Assembly: GCA_946811185.2 (NCBI GenBank)
Contig: OX328108.1
Location: 34,160,493 to 34,224,492 of the forward strand
DNA from: Hippopus hippopus
Taxonomy: Eukaryota; Mollusca; Bivalvia; Cardiida; Cardiidae
Reading direction: 5' to 3'
Length of the DNA stretch: 64,000 nt
Of this stretch, positions 32,095-42,231 are shown one piece after another. Within the stretch, counting starts at the first letter, position 1, and each line of letters begins with the position of its first letter. The notes beneath the pieces were generated by a model that ran no database searches, had not been told where the DNA came from, and was given only the letters and a program-made list of their open reading frames with translations. Position numbers and translations under genes: made by a program.

Positions 32095-34260
32095 CACCCG
32101 TCGAAGACGGGACGTATTATGGGATCACCCATGGCAATCGGGCCGGTGGGTGGGCGGGTGGCGTCCAGTTCTTTGTCCGGAGCATAACTTTGTCATCTCC
32201 AGTCCAATTGACTTGAATCTTTGATCATCATTTTTACAGCATTTTCTGCTTGTCCGGAATATAACTTTGTCATCTCTAGTCTGAACATCTTCAAATTTGG
32301 TATGCATGATTGTTGAAAAATTACAGAGTGCAGTGCACAAGAACCATAACTCTTCCTAGCACGAATTTTGGGTTATTCCCCCTTTGATCTTCATTTTTAT
32401 AGCATTTCTTGCTTGTCCGGAGCATAACTTTGTCATCTTAAATAGGAATGACTTGAAATATGGTATGCTTATTTGTTGCAATATTTGGAAGTGCAGTGCA
32501 CAAGAATTGTAACTCTACCTTGTGCTGTCTTTAAGTTATTTCTCTTTATTCGTCATTTTTACAGCATTTAGTGCTTGTCCGGAATATAACTTTGTCATCT
32601 CAAGTCAGAACGACTTCAAACTTGGTATGCATGTTTGTTGCAATATTACAGAGTACAGTGCGCAAGAACAGTAATTCTACGTAGTGCGGATTTTGAGTAA
32701 TTCCACTTCGATCTTCATTTTTACAGTATTTCTTGCTTGTCCGGAACGGAACTTTGTCACCTCAAGTCAAATTGACTTGATACTTGGTAAACGTGTTTGT
32801 TGCAGTTACGAAAAGTGCAATGCACTGGAGCCGTAACCTTACCTAATGCCCTTTTGGAATTATTCCCTATTCATTATTTTTATGCCCCCGCCATGAAATG
32901 GTGGAAGGGCATATAGAGTTACCTGTGTGTTAGTGCGTGTGTGTGTTAGTGTGTGTGTGTCCCATTCTTGTCCGCAGCATAACTTCTACATTTATCAATG
33001 GATTTCAAAATAGTTTTGCACACTTGTTCTTCTTAACAAGTACTAGTGTCATGCGAAAAGTTTGTTTCGATACGCCCAAGGTCAAGGTCACAGTTGAAGG
33101 TCAAATATTTAAATTGACCTTGTCCGGAGTATAACTTCTACATTTATCAATGGATTTCAAAAAAAAATTGCACACTTGTTCTCCTTAACAAGTACTAGTG
33201 TCATGCGAAAAGTTTGTTTTGATACGCCCAAGGTCAAGGTCACAGTTGAAGGTCAAATGTTTAAATTGACCTTGTCCGGAGCATAACTTCTACATTTATC
33301 AATGGATTTCAAAAAAACTTCACACACTTGTTCTCCTTAACAAGTACTAGTGTCATGCGAAAAGTTTGTTTCGATACACCCAAGGTCAAGGTCACAGTTG
33401 AAGGTCAAATGTTTAAATTGACTGTTCAACCCAGTTTTACATCCTGCTCAGCAGAATTGTGATATGAAGATACAGTTTTGGTTTTTAAAAAGACTCATCC
33501 AAAGAACTATGCCAGAGAACATTGAGGCTGCAACCTACTCTTCAGCTATAGTCCAGTGTGATAATATTCAATCCAATTTGTTCCTGTCTCATAGAGGAAG
33601 TCCAACAAAGTAATTATTATTGCTATATTTCTCACTCTCATTCCTCAAGTTAAGATCTTCATAATCCTGAGTATAAGTAACCCTCAGTTGAAAGATTAAG
33701 GAAAACACTGAATAAAAAAGAAGTTAATGCTCAGAACCAGCATTTTCTTCTTTTTCTCACAAAGTTTTCTACCATATGCAATACAAACCATATAATTTAT
33801 TTTCTGCACATTGCTTTCAACTTGGACCTGTCCTCAATTTTGTTATCAGGTATAAATAATCTTTTATCTGCTTGGCTATATATATAACAAACCTTCTTAA
33901 CCCTGTCTAAGCTGTTATCCAAAACAACAATTTTCTGTAATACCCACTGATTCTCTCATATGACATATCTGTGACCAATACCATTTAGCGGGGGCATCCG
34001 TGTCTCTGACACACCTATTTCTAGTTTTTTTACAGCTTTTCATGCTTCTCTACAATATAACTTTGTCTTTTCATGTTGGAATGACCTGAAACTTTATATG
34101 CATGTTTCCTTAACATTAGAGGAGACATTCATGCCTATTTCAATTACTTACATGATTTCTGCTGCAATACTATTTTCCTCTACCTGCCCTTTACGATTAT
34201 TATCCCCCCTCGACAACTGGCGGTGGGACGGGCGTATCTTGCGACAATTTGCCGCTCTTG
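32095..34260 (+). mobile_element. 2166-bp TT-type insertion in the DIRS RNase H region
   Basis: The element begins CACCCGTCGAAGACGGGACG (terminal hairpin CCCGTC/GACGGG) and ends GCCGCTCTTG. TT lies directly before (32093-32094) and after (34261-34262). Removing it with one TT leaves the DIRS frame in register, which fixes the borders. The inside is a patchwork: 'TGTCCGGAGCATAACTTTGT' units (32170-32860), a second start 'ATGCCCCCGCCATG' (32883) with three ~150-bp units (33050-33420; 'CCAAGGTCAAGGTCACAGTT'), an FB1 remnant (33665-33870), and the 3-prime part with 'CGACAACTGGCGGTGGGACG'. Confidence 0.8.
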
Positions 34261-34832
34261 TTCAACATCCATTCTGCAGAATCTGAAAAGTTTCTTGAAA
34301 AGAAATCTGCAGTGTTGTCAGAGCTAGACATATGTGTTGCTGATATTTGGATATGTCTGTCTATGCACCATAACCATATGGTTTTGGCTAATTCATCCAT
34401 TGAAATAGAACTCATGCCACCAATATCATTAATACATGCAATGGCAGAAGTGTTATCACACTGGAAATTAATATGAACATTGCTAAAATTTTTGTACAAA
34501 GCTTTCAGAGCCAAATAAATGGCTAATAATTTTAAAAAATTAATACTTGTTCTTCTTTCTGCTGATGACCATCTTCCCTGACTTACTTCATTTGGTTTCA
34601 AATCAATAGCTCCCCAGCCGTCTAGACTGGCATCAGTAACGCAGTGCTCTGTTGCTTTTAAGGGTCTGATATCTTTACCATTGTGGGACTTAACACTGTT
34701 TAGCCACCACAAAATTTCACTGGTAGAGCAACTTGTCAGGTAAACCTTGTTTCTTTCAGTGTTTCTATAGTATAATGGTGCTTCTTCTACTGCATAAAAA
34801 GCATCAGTAATTAATCCAGTAAAAGATGCCAA
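34261..34832 (-). pseudogene. DIRS RNase H domain
   Basis: Read on the - strand: 'HCVTDASLDGWGA' (first catalytic Asp), 'SINFLKLLAIYLALKAL' where the family normally has Glu in 'N-x-x-E-L-x-A', 'FQCDNTSAIACIN' (second Asp) and 'DNTADFFSRN' (last Asp). The Glu-to-Lys change would inactivate the nuclease. The last residues of the long open frame (below 34261) are read-through into the inserted element. Confidence 0.85.
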
Positions 34833-35610
34833 GTCACATACAATGACTGTTTTTTACTTTTGAGTAAAGAGTGAGCTTTGCAAATTATCTTACCCACCTT
34901 TTCATCAGTCAGAAAAACCTTAAATTCTTCTGAGTCTAGCAAGAACCAAAAGAAAATAATTTTTTGACATGGAACCAAGGCAGACTTTTTCTGGTATGTT
35001 AAAAACCCAAGTCTTAGCAATGTTCTGACAATGACCTCTGTATTTGCTTGACATAGTGAAAACCTTTGGTTCATATTCAAAGAATCATCAATATAATAAT
35101 TGCATAGGAAACCCTGTTCTCTGAACCAAGAAAAAACTGGTTTCAGTACTTTAGTAAAAACATAATTATGGTGCTGATTTCAAAGGGTAAACAGATAAAC
35201 TTGTACAAAGAACCATTCCATGAAAGTTTCAAATATTTTTGGAACTCTCTTTGAATTGGAATAGAGAAATATGCATCACAGAGGTCGACTGATGTAAAGA
35301 AATCTCCTTTTTGCACTAGATCCAAAACTATCTTAAATGTTTCCTGTTTTAAATGATCATAATAAAAAAAGTTTTTCAAAAATTTCAGGTTAATGATGGA
35401 TTTAAATTTACAATTTGATTTAGGAAAAATAAAAAGAGTGGAAGTAAATTCTCCTTCTGTGAAGATGGAACTATAGCACCTTTTGACAGCAGATTTTTAA
35501 CTTCTTCATTTACCAGAAGCCATTGCTCTTGATTGAAAGGTATTTCCATTGGAACTTTCTGTTGAACAGAATAATTATCAAAATGAATTTTGTAACCTTT
35601 CACAGTATCT
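34833..35610 (-). pseudogene. DIRS reverse transcriptase, frameshifted
   Basis: Motifs are visible in order on the - strand: 'EVKNLLSKGAIVPSSQ' (fingers), 'GDFFTSVDLCDAYFSIPI' (motif A with catalytic Asp), 'YKFICLPFEIS' (motif B area), 'CNYYIDDSLN' (YxDD box near 35085-35105) and 'LGFLTYQKKSALVPCQKIIF' (thumb). Frame changes occur near 35455 and near 35170, so no single frame spans the domain. The polymerase would copy the element RNA. Confidence 0.85.
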
Positions 35611-35629
35611 AAAACTCATTGATCATTGG

Positions 35630-36860
35630 TTATTTTGTTCCATTCATGTAAGAAATTTTTTTATTCTGCAAACAGAGCTTACCTCTATTTCTGATCGTTT
35701 GGGGCTGATGTAACAGTCGCTGAGGCCTTTTTTGGAATCTTACAGTTCCATGGTCTATGTTTCCCCCTTTGATAAGGTTGATATCTACCACCAGAGTAAC
35801 TGGAGTTTCCATATTGGCCTCTTCTACCTCTAGAGGTATATCCAGATCTTTCTCTTTCATACTTTTCTTTTCCAATAGATATAAGAGAATCACATGACTT
35901 GATATCCTTTGAAACATCATCACCGAATTGTGTTGTAATAGGTAGGGAGATGTTACACAGTGAATAGTATTTCTTCTTTAATACTGGGCGAATCATGTAA
36001 TGCCTGCGAACTGACAAGTGGAATTGAGCCTGACGAACAAGAGCATCAGACAACAAGGTTCTTGCATCAGGATTACTTGAGAACTGTGTCTTGAAAGTCT
36101 CTGACAAGTTAGTAATAGGAATCATGGCTGTAGCATGAAGATTCTGGGTTTCCGCAATAACCCTATCCTGAGACTGACATTTCCTTTCCATGACTTTCCA
36201 TATCTCACCATTTACTGAAGGGGGACATGCCCTGTCACAATTCTAAGGATTTTATACTTGTTGTGTTTATCAACAAATCAGTCTCACACTGCATAGTGCA
36301 GGCTGTGTTAATTAACTCTGCTAATGACTTACTATAGGCTTCCCTTTCTCAGGAATTTTTAGCTTGGGAAGATCCCCGTCGTCATTTTCCTCTACATTTT
36401 CTCTCTCACATGAAAAGAGAGCAGTGGAAATATTCTTTGCTTTGGGTCGTGGGGACTCACCCCCTGACAAATCCTTAGGATCAAATTCAGCTGACAAATT
36501 AGGCATATTGTCCCACTGATACCCAAAATAAGAAAGCAACTCATAAGCAAAAACATAGTTCTGCTGCGAATTACTTTGCTTGGGCTACTTAATACCCAGT
36601 AAGTTTCTAAGATGTACAATGTTCGACGAACTTAAAGAGGTAATGTCAAAATTTGAAGTAACGGGTTGAACATCGTTCAAACCACTCTGTTTTTCACAAG
36701 TCTTGATGCCTTTCTGCTTTTCTTTAACCGTCGATGAAGGGTTGCTTTTCGCTTGCTTTTTCTTCCCACGAACCGGGATGTTGGTAATTTCAGACTGACT
36801 AAAGCCTGAAAATTCCTTGCTGGAATGTTCAGAAACAGCAAGGACATCATCCTGTTCTGA
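35630..36860 (-). pseudogene. DIRS gag-like ORF, broken into three pieces
   Basis: Part one (about 36850-36590) is lysine-rich ('VRGKKKQAKSNPSSTVKEK') and stops at 36590. Part two (36539-36321) is acidic and polar. Part three (36191-35685) ends in an Arg/Gly/Tyr-rich tail ('RSGYTSRGRRGQYGNSSY') typical of RNA-binding nucleocapsid-like ends. Position upstream of the reverse transcriptase fits gag. No zinc knuckle is seen. Confidence 0.7.
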
Positions 36861-36966
36861 TGCCGTAACAGTAATAGAGCCTTAAACTCACAGTGGAATG
36901 CAATAATTCAGGACAGCGTCCACGAAATGGCTCAGCTTTCGACTTACCAACCATGTGGGTCAAACG

Positions 36967-37030
36967 CAAGAATGAATATGAACTCACATGAAGCTTACGA
37001 GGTATGTCCGTAACGTTCGTGGACAATGGT
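36967..37030 (-). repeat. Internal complementary region-like segment of the DIRS element
   Basis: 'TATGAACTCACATGAAGCTT' is complementary to 30426-30447 on the left side. 'GAGGTATGTCCGTAACGTTC' plus GTGGACA is complementary to 37984-38016 on the right side. An internal segment pairing with both end regions is what DIRS elements use as template for completing their DNA; that function is inferred. Confidence 0.5.
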
Positions 37031-37034
37031 GATA

Positions 37035-37980
37035 TATAAAAAAGTAACATACTTTCACAAATTTTACTGTCTCGATTACTTTTAGATATATCTTAAGCAT
37101 TCTATGTAAAAGATAAAAAAATATTGCGCCAACAATAAGTAGTATACCAATCATACTTTGAACGATGTGAGCGGGACCCGGGGCAGCCCAAACAACGCAA
37201 TGAAATTGATTTTTCAAATTTTCGTCTGCAGTCTATAACCTGACGAAAAATAAACTGATAATTTTCAAATTTTATCCTGTGATAAAGGATGATGTTGACA
37301 TCATTTCCAGAAAATATGGACGACGACATCGAAGCCATTTAAAGTTTGAGCAAACAACTTCTGAAAGACTGCGAAGATGTTTTTGTCAAAAATGACGGAA
37401 TTTAACGTCGCGTAACAACGGACAATCATAAAATTTTGCGCCAATCTTGGGAAATCACCAGTAAATACGATGAAAACGCTCTCTCAAGCTACAAGAATGT
37501 CGGCTGTATGTCGCTCACTGGTTTACAAGTGGCACAGGAGATTTCGGACAAGCGAAATTCACACCACCACGACGAAAGATACGGGCGGCCAGGCATCATT
37601 AGCGTAGGATTTGTGAATTCGGTGAATATGATTATTGAAGAGGACTGTGGGGTCAGCTTTTGGGAACAGTCGCACCAAATAAGCGTTGTAGCGAAAGGTG
37701 AATATTTCTAGGCGGTCTGAATTGTGTTTGGTTATCTCACAATTACATTTTGATTCCACGGTAAGCACCTGACACGTTGTCAATACAATGTCTGAAAACG
37801 ATGTCGCAACATCATGATGACATCAACACCTGCACCGGGTTCTTATCAGTATGTGCAAGTTAGGACCAATGAATGAAAAACTATAAATAGTAGCAGCATG
37901 TTTTTTCACATGTCTGCTGAGAAAAATTTGCTGTTCATGATGATATACATTTCCTGCGCCTAACTTGTAAATTTGCTAAT
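37035..37980. other. Unidentified CpG-richer 0.95-kb segment inside the DIRS right part
   Basis: Composition differs from its surroundings (several CGs near 37160-37200, 37310-37450 and 37500-37600). On the - strand an ATG at 37338 opens 78 codons (MASMSSSIFSGNDVNIILYH...). A frame overlapping it holds a hydrophobic stretch, MIGILLIVGAIFFYLLHRM, that could span a membrane. A + strand frame of 91 codons lies at 37436-37711. None is recognised. It could be the 5-prime leader of this DIRS family or captured DNA. Confidence 0.45.
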
Positions 37981-38249
37981 TTTTCAGCAATGTCCACAAA
38001 CTTTACGGACATACCTCATACTTCCAGTAGTGACGTAAGAGGTGTATTTGTTTCTTTCAAACTGCAGATAATAGAATACTGTTCAGAATGAAATGTTATT
38101 GTATACATATGAAAGCCAAAGGCTTACGAAAAATAATGTAATAAATTTGAAAAAGTGCAAAGTTTTGTTGTTTGAAAAAAAGTTACTTGCGTTGTCTGCA
38201 AATGCTTTCGATTTGGACTGCTGTAAAGTTTTGTTGTCTGGTACAGAGT

Positions 38250-38479
38250 TTAACCTTTACCTGGTAATCCTGAATTTGAACGACCCCAAAGAAGGAAGCT
38301 TTTGAAAACATTATTCAAAAAGAGAAGAATATGCTGGTAATAATTACTTTCTCTGTTTTCCACAATGTTTTTTACCCTTCCAAAAACAGATTTCAATGTT
38401 TGAGTGACCTTTAATTTATCATCTGCAAGTGCTTTCAATTTGGAACAGTTTAAATGTTTTGTGTCTAATACAGAGTTAA
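38250..38479 (+). mobile_element. FB1 fold-back MITE
   Basis: TTAACCTTTACCTGGTAATC opens the short arm, the core is 'ATATGCTGGTAATAATTACT', and the long arm ends 'TCTAATACAGAGTTAA'. It shares TTAA with neighbours on both sides, so three FB1 elements are chained head to tail here. Confidence 0.7.
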
Positions 38480-38695
38480 CTCTACCAAACACCAAAATTT
38501 TTTGAAAGCATTTGCAGATGACAGATTAAATGTGGCCCAAATCACAAAATTTGTCCTTTATAGGTTAGAAAACATTTTGGGAAAAGGTGTAAATGCTGAT
38601 TACCAGCATGTTCCCCTTTTTCCCCCTCATTGTTTTCAAAAGTCTTCTTCCTCAAAGCAGTTAAAAGACTGGGGTGTGTGGTAAAAGGCTAAACA
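38476..38695 (-). mobile_element. FB1 fold-back MITE just upstream of exon D
   Basis: TTAACTCTACCAAACACC...'GTAAATGCTGATTACCAGCA'...'GGTGTGTGGTAAAAGGCTAA'. It ends about 20 bp before the splice acceptor of exon D. Confidence 0.75.
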
Positions 38696-38717
38696 AAGGT
38701 ATGTGTTTTTGATACAG

Positions 38718-38817
38718 AGGTTACTCCCCAATCAAATGGACAGCTTTGATAGATGGTGGAACTAACGTTTTATATAGATGGACACTTGAAGATACCATTA
38801 TAACCACAATGCCTGAG
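38718..38817 (+). CDS. PKD-repeat gene exon D (middle of PKD domain 2)
   Basis: Acceptor TATGTGTTTTTGATACAG, donor CCTGAG|GTATGT. The first base completes the codon begun in exon C. The exon then reads GYSPIKWTALIDGGTNVLYR followed by WTLEDTIITTMPE and leaves on a codon boundary. 'DGGTNV-x-Y-x-W-x-L-x-D' is the classic core of a polycystin PKD repeat (consensus D-G-G-x-x-V-x-Y-x-W-x-F-G-D). The polypyrimidine tract is short because an FB1 copy ends just upstream. Confidence 0.9.
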
Positions 38818-38967
38818 GTATGTTTGAACTTCTTCCAAAGTGTTTTCACACTTTCTGACAATGTGTTCATAGTCAAGTAACCGATATCTTGTACATGGTG
38901 TCCTAGGTTTGTCATGCTTTATCCTGTTTTTCCTGAAGTCAAATTGAATTATGGCTTAGAAACTAAG

Positions 38968-39830
38968 TGTGGTGTCTGAGCTCTTGAAGTAGAACGTTGG
39001 CCTTGCAACCATAAGGCAGGGTCCAAAGAATCCACTCGTCCGCTCGTATTAACAAGTAAGAAATGGATGGGGACAAGTGAATTACCAGTCATGGTCGTCC
39101 AGCAGGACGAGTGGTAAACAGGAGGTAGTTACTAAATAAGTTTTTAGATGAATGCATAACTTACAAGCGGCAAAACAGCCTTCCGTTATTAAATCAGTGA
39201 ATAAAGGGTATTCAGGAAATCAAGTATATAGGAACAGGATATAAAATAATGCTGGTCCCCGTGCCAAACATAGACCGGTTTCAAGTAACCTTAATTATCT
39301 AACTTTGTACGTTTCATTACAAATAATAATGGTTTAATTTGCTGCGAGTAATTAGATACGAGCGACTTTGGTAATTATTAAAACAAATGGTAATAATGCA
39401 AATACTTTCCTAAAACCAGTTTGAAAACCTTTGTTGTTTTGGGTTTATTAATTTCTATTACCTAACCGGATAAATGGTACCAGTTAATGAAACCCGGTAT
39501 TTAAGGTTCGTTGCTACGGGAGACAATATAATTAATGTTTCCGTTTTATCTGAATAAAAAGGTCAGAGTCCAAAATTTGAAGGGTTTTTCTCATCGGACG
39601 AGTGAGGATCAAAGCAGGGCAAGTTTTTTTTTTGATGTCACTTGTCCTGCAGGACGAGTGCCTTTTCTAGAAATTGTTGGCTCCAGCATAAGGTCCACAG
39701 TTTGAGTCCCGTGAACCGTTGTCAACTTTGGGACTGTCCATTGGCCCACACATTCGGTGGGAGTATTGATGTGGTTTCCATGAAGCAGAATAATTATTGA
39801 GAGAGAGTAGTATAAGTTGCTAGAACAATT
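38968..39830 (+). mobile_element. tRNA-derived SINE interrupted by a hAT-like element
   Basis: 'CTTGAAGTAGAACGTTGGCC' (A-box side) runs to CATAAGG at 39016 and resumes after 39693 with 'TCCACAGTTTGAGTCCCGTG' (B-box side), then 'CAACTTTGGGACTGTCCATT'. The same uninterrupted sequence, reversed, is at 26240-26415. Confidence 0.65.
39017..39686. mobile_element. hAT-like non-autonomous element, 670 bp
   Basis: Starts CAGGGTCCAAAGAATCCACT and ends, read inward on the other strand, CTGGAGCCAACAATTTCTAG. Both ends then reach CACTCGTCC. It is flanked by CATAAGG (39010-39016 and 39687-39693). CAGGG-type ends and a 7-8-bp duplication fit hAT. No transposase frame is present. The inside repeats the 'GGACGAGTG' motif near both ends. 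Confidence 0.7.
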
Positions 39831-39844
39831 GATGTAAAATACAT

Positions 39845-40111
39845 AATGAGCGAAGCTCTGTGAAAAGGGGGCTTAATGCATCTGCTTAATGCTTCTGCAA
39901 AAAATATTGGTCGATGTTGGTCTGTGCACACTGCACAGAACGACATGGGCTGAAACTTTGTTATTTTTCATGTCAGAGGACCAGTCTACCTCATGATTCA
40001 GTTTGTTGTTAAACAAAATTGATTTTTGGAGGTCCATAATTATGTGATGACTTGCTTGGTGTCATGGATCACAGAGATGCATTAAGCCCCCTTTTGCCAG
40101 AGCATGGCTCA
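39845..40111. mobile_element. MITE with GAAGCTCTGTG...CCCCCTTTT inverted ends
   Basis: 'AATGAGCGAAGCTCTGTGAA' with 'AGGGGGCTTAATGCAT' on the left mirrors 'ATGCATTAAGCCCCCTTTTG' with 'CCAGAGCATGGCTC' on the right. Half-copies occur at 10470-10720 and 50985-51195. Confidence 0.65.
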
Positions 40112-40569
40112 AATGTTTAAACTAAGAAACTAAGAATTAGAGGTTCAGCTTGGTTATATGCTTTGAGGATATGAAGCAACACTACTGTCATGAATCTTCT
40201 TAACCCTAAGAGTGCCATATGAACTAAACTGACATATTCATCCTAGAAATAAAACCCTAGTAAGAGTAATTTTAAGGTTGCTGTTGTCCAGAATATGTCA
40301 GCAAAGGGGACAGAGCAGATCAAAGATCAGTCTGCATGTTTTGTGCAGTCTGATCTTGATTGTCACTGACCACAATTTTGAACAATAGTTATGAAAGGTG
40401 CTTATAGGGTAAATAAAGGTAATTGTATGAAAACCAGGATGTCAGGTAACTTTTAAGACACCCTGTATTAGTAAATGCAGAGTGATACCAATTATTACAA
40501 CTCTACAACTCTTCAACTCATGCCTTGTAAGGAGATATTTATCATTTTGTCACAATGTTTTCACCTATT

Positions 40570-42229
40570 AGCTCATCTGAGCACAACGTGCTCAAGGGGA
40601 GCTTTTAGGATCACCTGGTGTCCGTCGTGCGTTGTCAACAATTCTTTAAACATCAACTCCTCCTAAACCGCTGGGCTAATTTGGACCACACTTGGCTGGA
40701 ATGTTCCTTGGGAGGTCCTCTTTAAAAATTGTTCACAGAATTTGATTCCATCAAAAACTGGTTGCCATGGCAACCAAATGGAATTTTCTAAGAAATTCTT
40801 TAAAAATCTTCTCCTCTGAAACCGTTGGTCAAAATAATTTCACAGAGATGTTCCTTGGGTGACCCTTTTCAAAAATTGTTTGCGAAATTTTGATCCGTCA
40901 AGAAACATGGCTCTGGTGAATGGGGGCTACTTGCACTATACAGAAATGAAGAAATTCTTAAAAATTCTTCTCTGAAACCACAGGTCAGATTTTAAAATAA
41001 TTTCACAGAGATGTTCCTTGGGTGACCCTTTTCAAAAATTGTTTGCGAAATTTTGATCCGTCAGGAAACATGGCTTTGGTGAATGGGGGCTACTTGCACT
41101 ATACAGAAATGAAGAAATTCTTAATAATTCTTCTTCTCTGAAACCGCTAGTCAGATTTTGAAATAATTTCACAGAGATGTTCCTTGGGTGACCCTCTTCA
41201 AAAATGTCCTCAAAATTTTGATCCGTCAAGAAAAATGGCTCTGGTGACTGGGGGCTACTTGCACTATACAGAAATGAAGAAATTCTTAAAAATTCTTCTT
41301 CTCTGAAACGGCTGGTCAGATTTTGAAATAATTTCACAGAAATGTTCCTTTGGTGACCCTTTTCATAAATTGTTCACAAAATGCTGATTCGTCAAGAAAC
41401 ATGGCTCTGATGGGGGGGGGGGGCCCACTTGCACTATATAGACATGAAGAAATTCTTAGAAATTCTTCTTGTCAGAAATGGCTGGTCAGATTTTGAAATA
41501 ATTTCACAGAAATGTTTCTTGGGTGACCCTTTTTGCAAATTATTCGAGAAATTTTGATCCATCAAGAAACATGGCTCTGATGGCTGTGGGCTATTTACAC
41601 TATACAGACATGAAGAAATTCTTAAAAATTCTTCTTCTCTGAAACCGCTGGTCAGATTTTGAAATAATTTCACTGCAATGTTCCTTGGGTGACTCTTTTC
41701 AAAAATTATTCACAAAATTGTGATCTGTCAAGAAACATGGCTCTGATGGTAGGGGCTATTTGCACTACAGGGACATGAAGAGGAATTTCTTAATTCTTCT
41801 TCTCTGGAACAGCTGGTCAGATTTTGAAATAATTTCACAGAAATGTTCCTAGGGTGACCCTTTTAAAAAATTGTTAGGGAAATTTTTATCCGTCGAAAAA
41901 CAACAGCCAATTGTTGGCACCTGCATGTGGTGCTCTTGTTCGACTTATGTTTTTAGTCACTATCGAGAATGTGCTCTTTTTCAAGAAATTGTCCTTTGGT
42001 GATCTATCCAAAAATTTATTCGCAGAATTCTGATTCATCAAAATCATTGCTGTGGTGATGATTGTAGGGGTGGTGACAGATTTTGAAATGACTTTTACAG
42101 ATGACCTTTTCAAAATTGCTTGGCAAAATAATGATTTTGTTTCCAAAGTTTCAATACCTCAAAAAAAAAATTGGCTATGGTCCTCTCAAAAATTCAGGTG
42201 AGCGATCCAGGGCCATCTTGGCCCTCTTG
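40570..42229 (+). mobile_element. TT-type element (AGCTCA family), ~170-bp array
   Basis: AGCTCATCTGAGCACAACGTGCTC opens the element. Seven or so units share 'GGGGGCTACTTGCACTATAC', 'TTTGAAATAATTTCACAGAG' and 'GATGTTCCTTGGGTGACCC'. An eroded 3-prime tip from another element ('TTGTTGGCACCTGCATGTGG' with TCTTG) sits at 41905-41940. The right tip is TTCAGGTGAGCGATCCAGG plus GGCCATCTTGGCC and TCTTG. Exactly TT separates it from the next element. Confidence 0.75.
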
Positions 42230-42231
42230 TT

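Larger units (their letters stand above)
30617..38142 (-). mobile_element. DIRS-type tyrosine-recombinase retrotransposon, decayed
   Basis: The termini are inverted: 'ACATTATTTTTCGTAAGCCT' at 30619 and the complementary 'AGGCTTACGAAAAATAATG' ending at 38142, matching for about 45 bp. Read on the - strand the order is gag-like ORF, reverse transcriptase, RNase H, tyrosine recombinase. There is no integrase or LTR. Without the 2166-bp insertion at 32095-34260 the length is about 5.4 kb, usual for DIRS elements. Frameshifts, stops and lost catalytic residues show that it is dead. It lies antisense in the intron between exons C and D of the PKD-repeat gene. Confidence 0.85.
30112..38253 (+). mobile_element. 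FB1 fold-back MITE split by the DIRS complex
   Basis: The short arm ('CCACTCAATCCTTAGTTTTA'), core ('AATGGTAACCAGCATTTTCT') and first part of the long arm ('TTTGAGCCACATATGTTGTC') end at about 30280. The expected continuation, 'GTTGTCTGCAAATGCTTTCG ... GTCTGGTACAGAGTTTAA', is found at about 38193-38253. The roughly 7.9 kb between therefore arrived inside this MITE. Confidence 0.6.

Noticed and set aside
37436..37711. 91-codon + strand frame in the DIRS right part
   Set aside because: No recognisable domain, and its strand is opposite to the DIRS genes. Kept only as part of the unidentified block.
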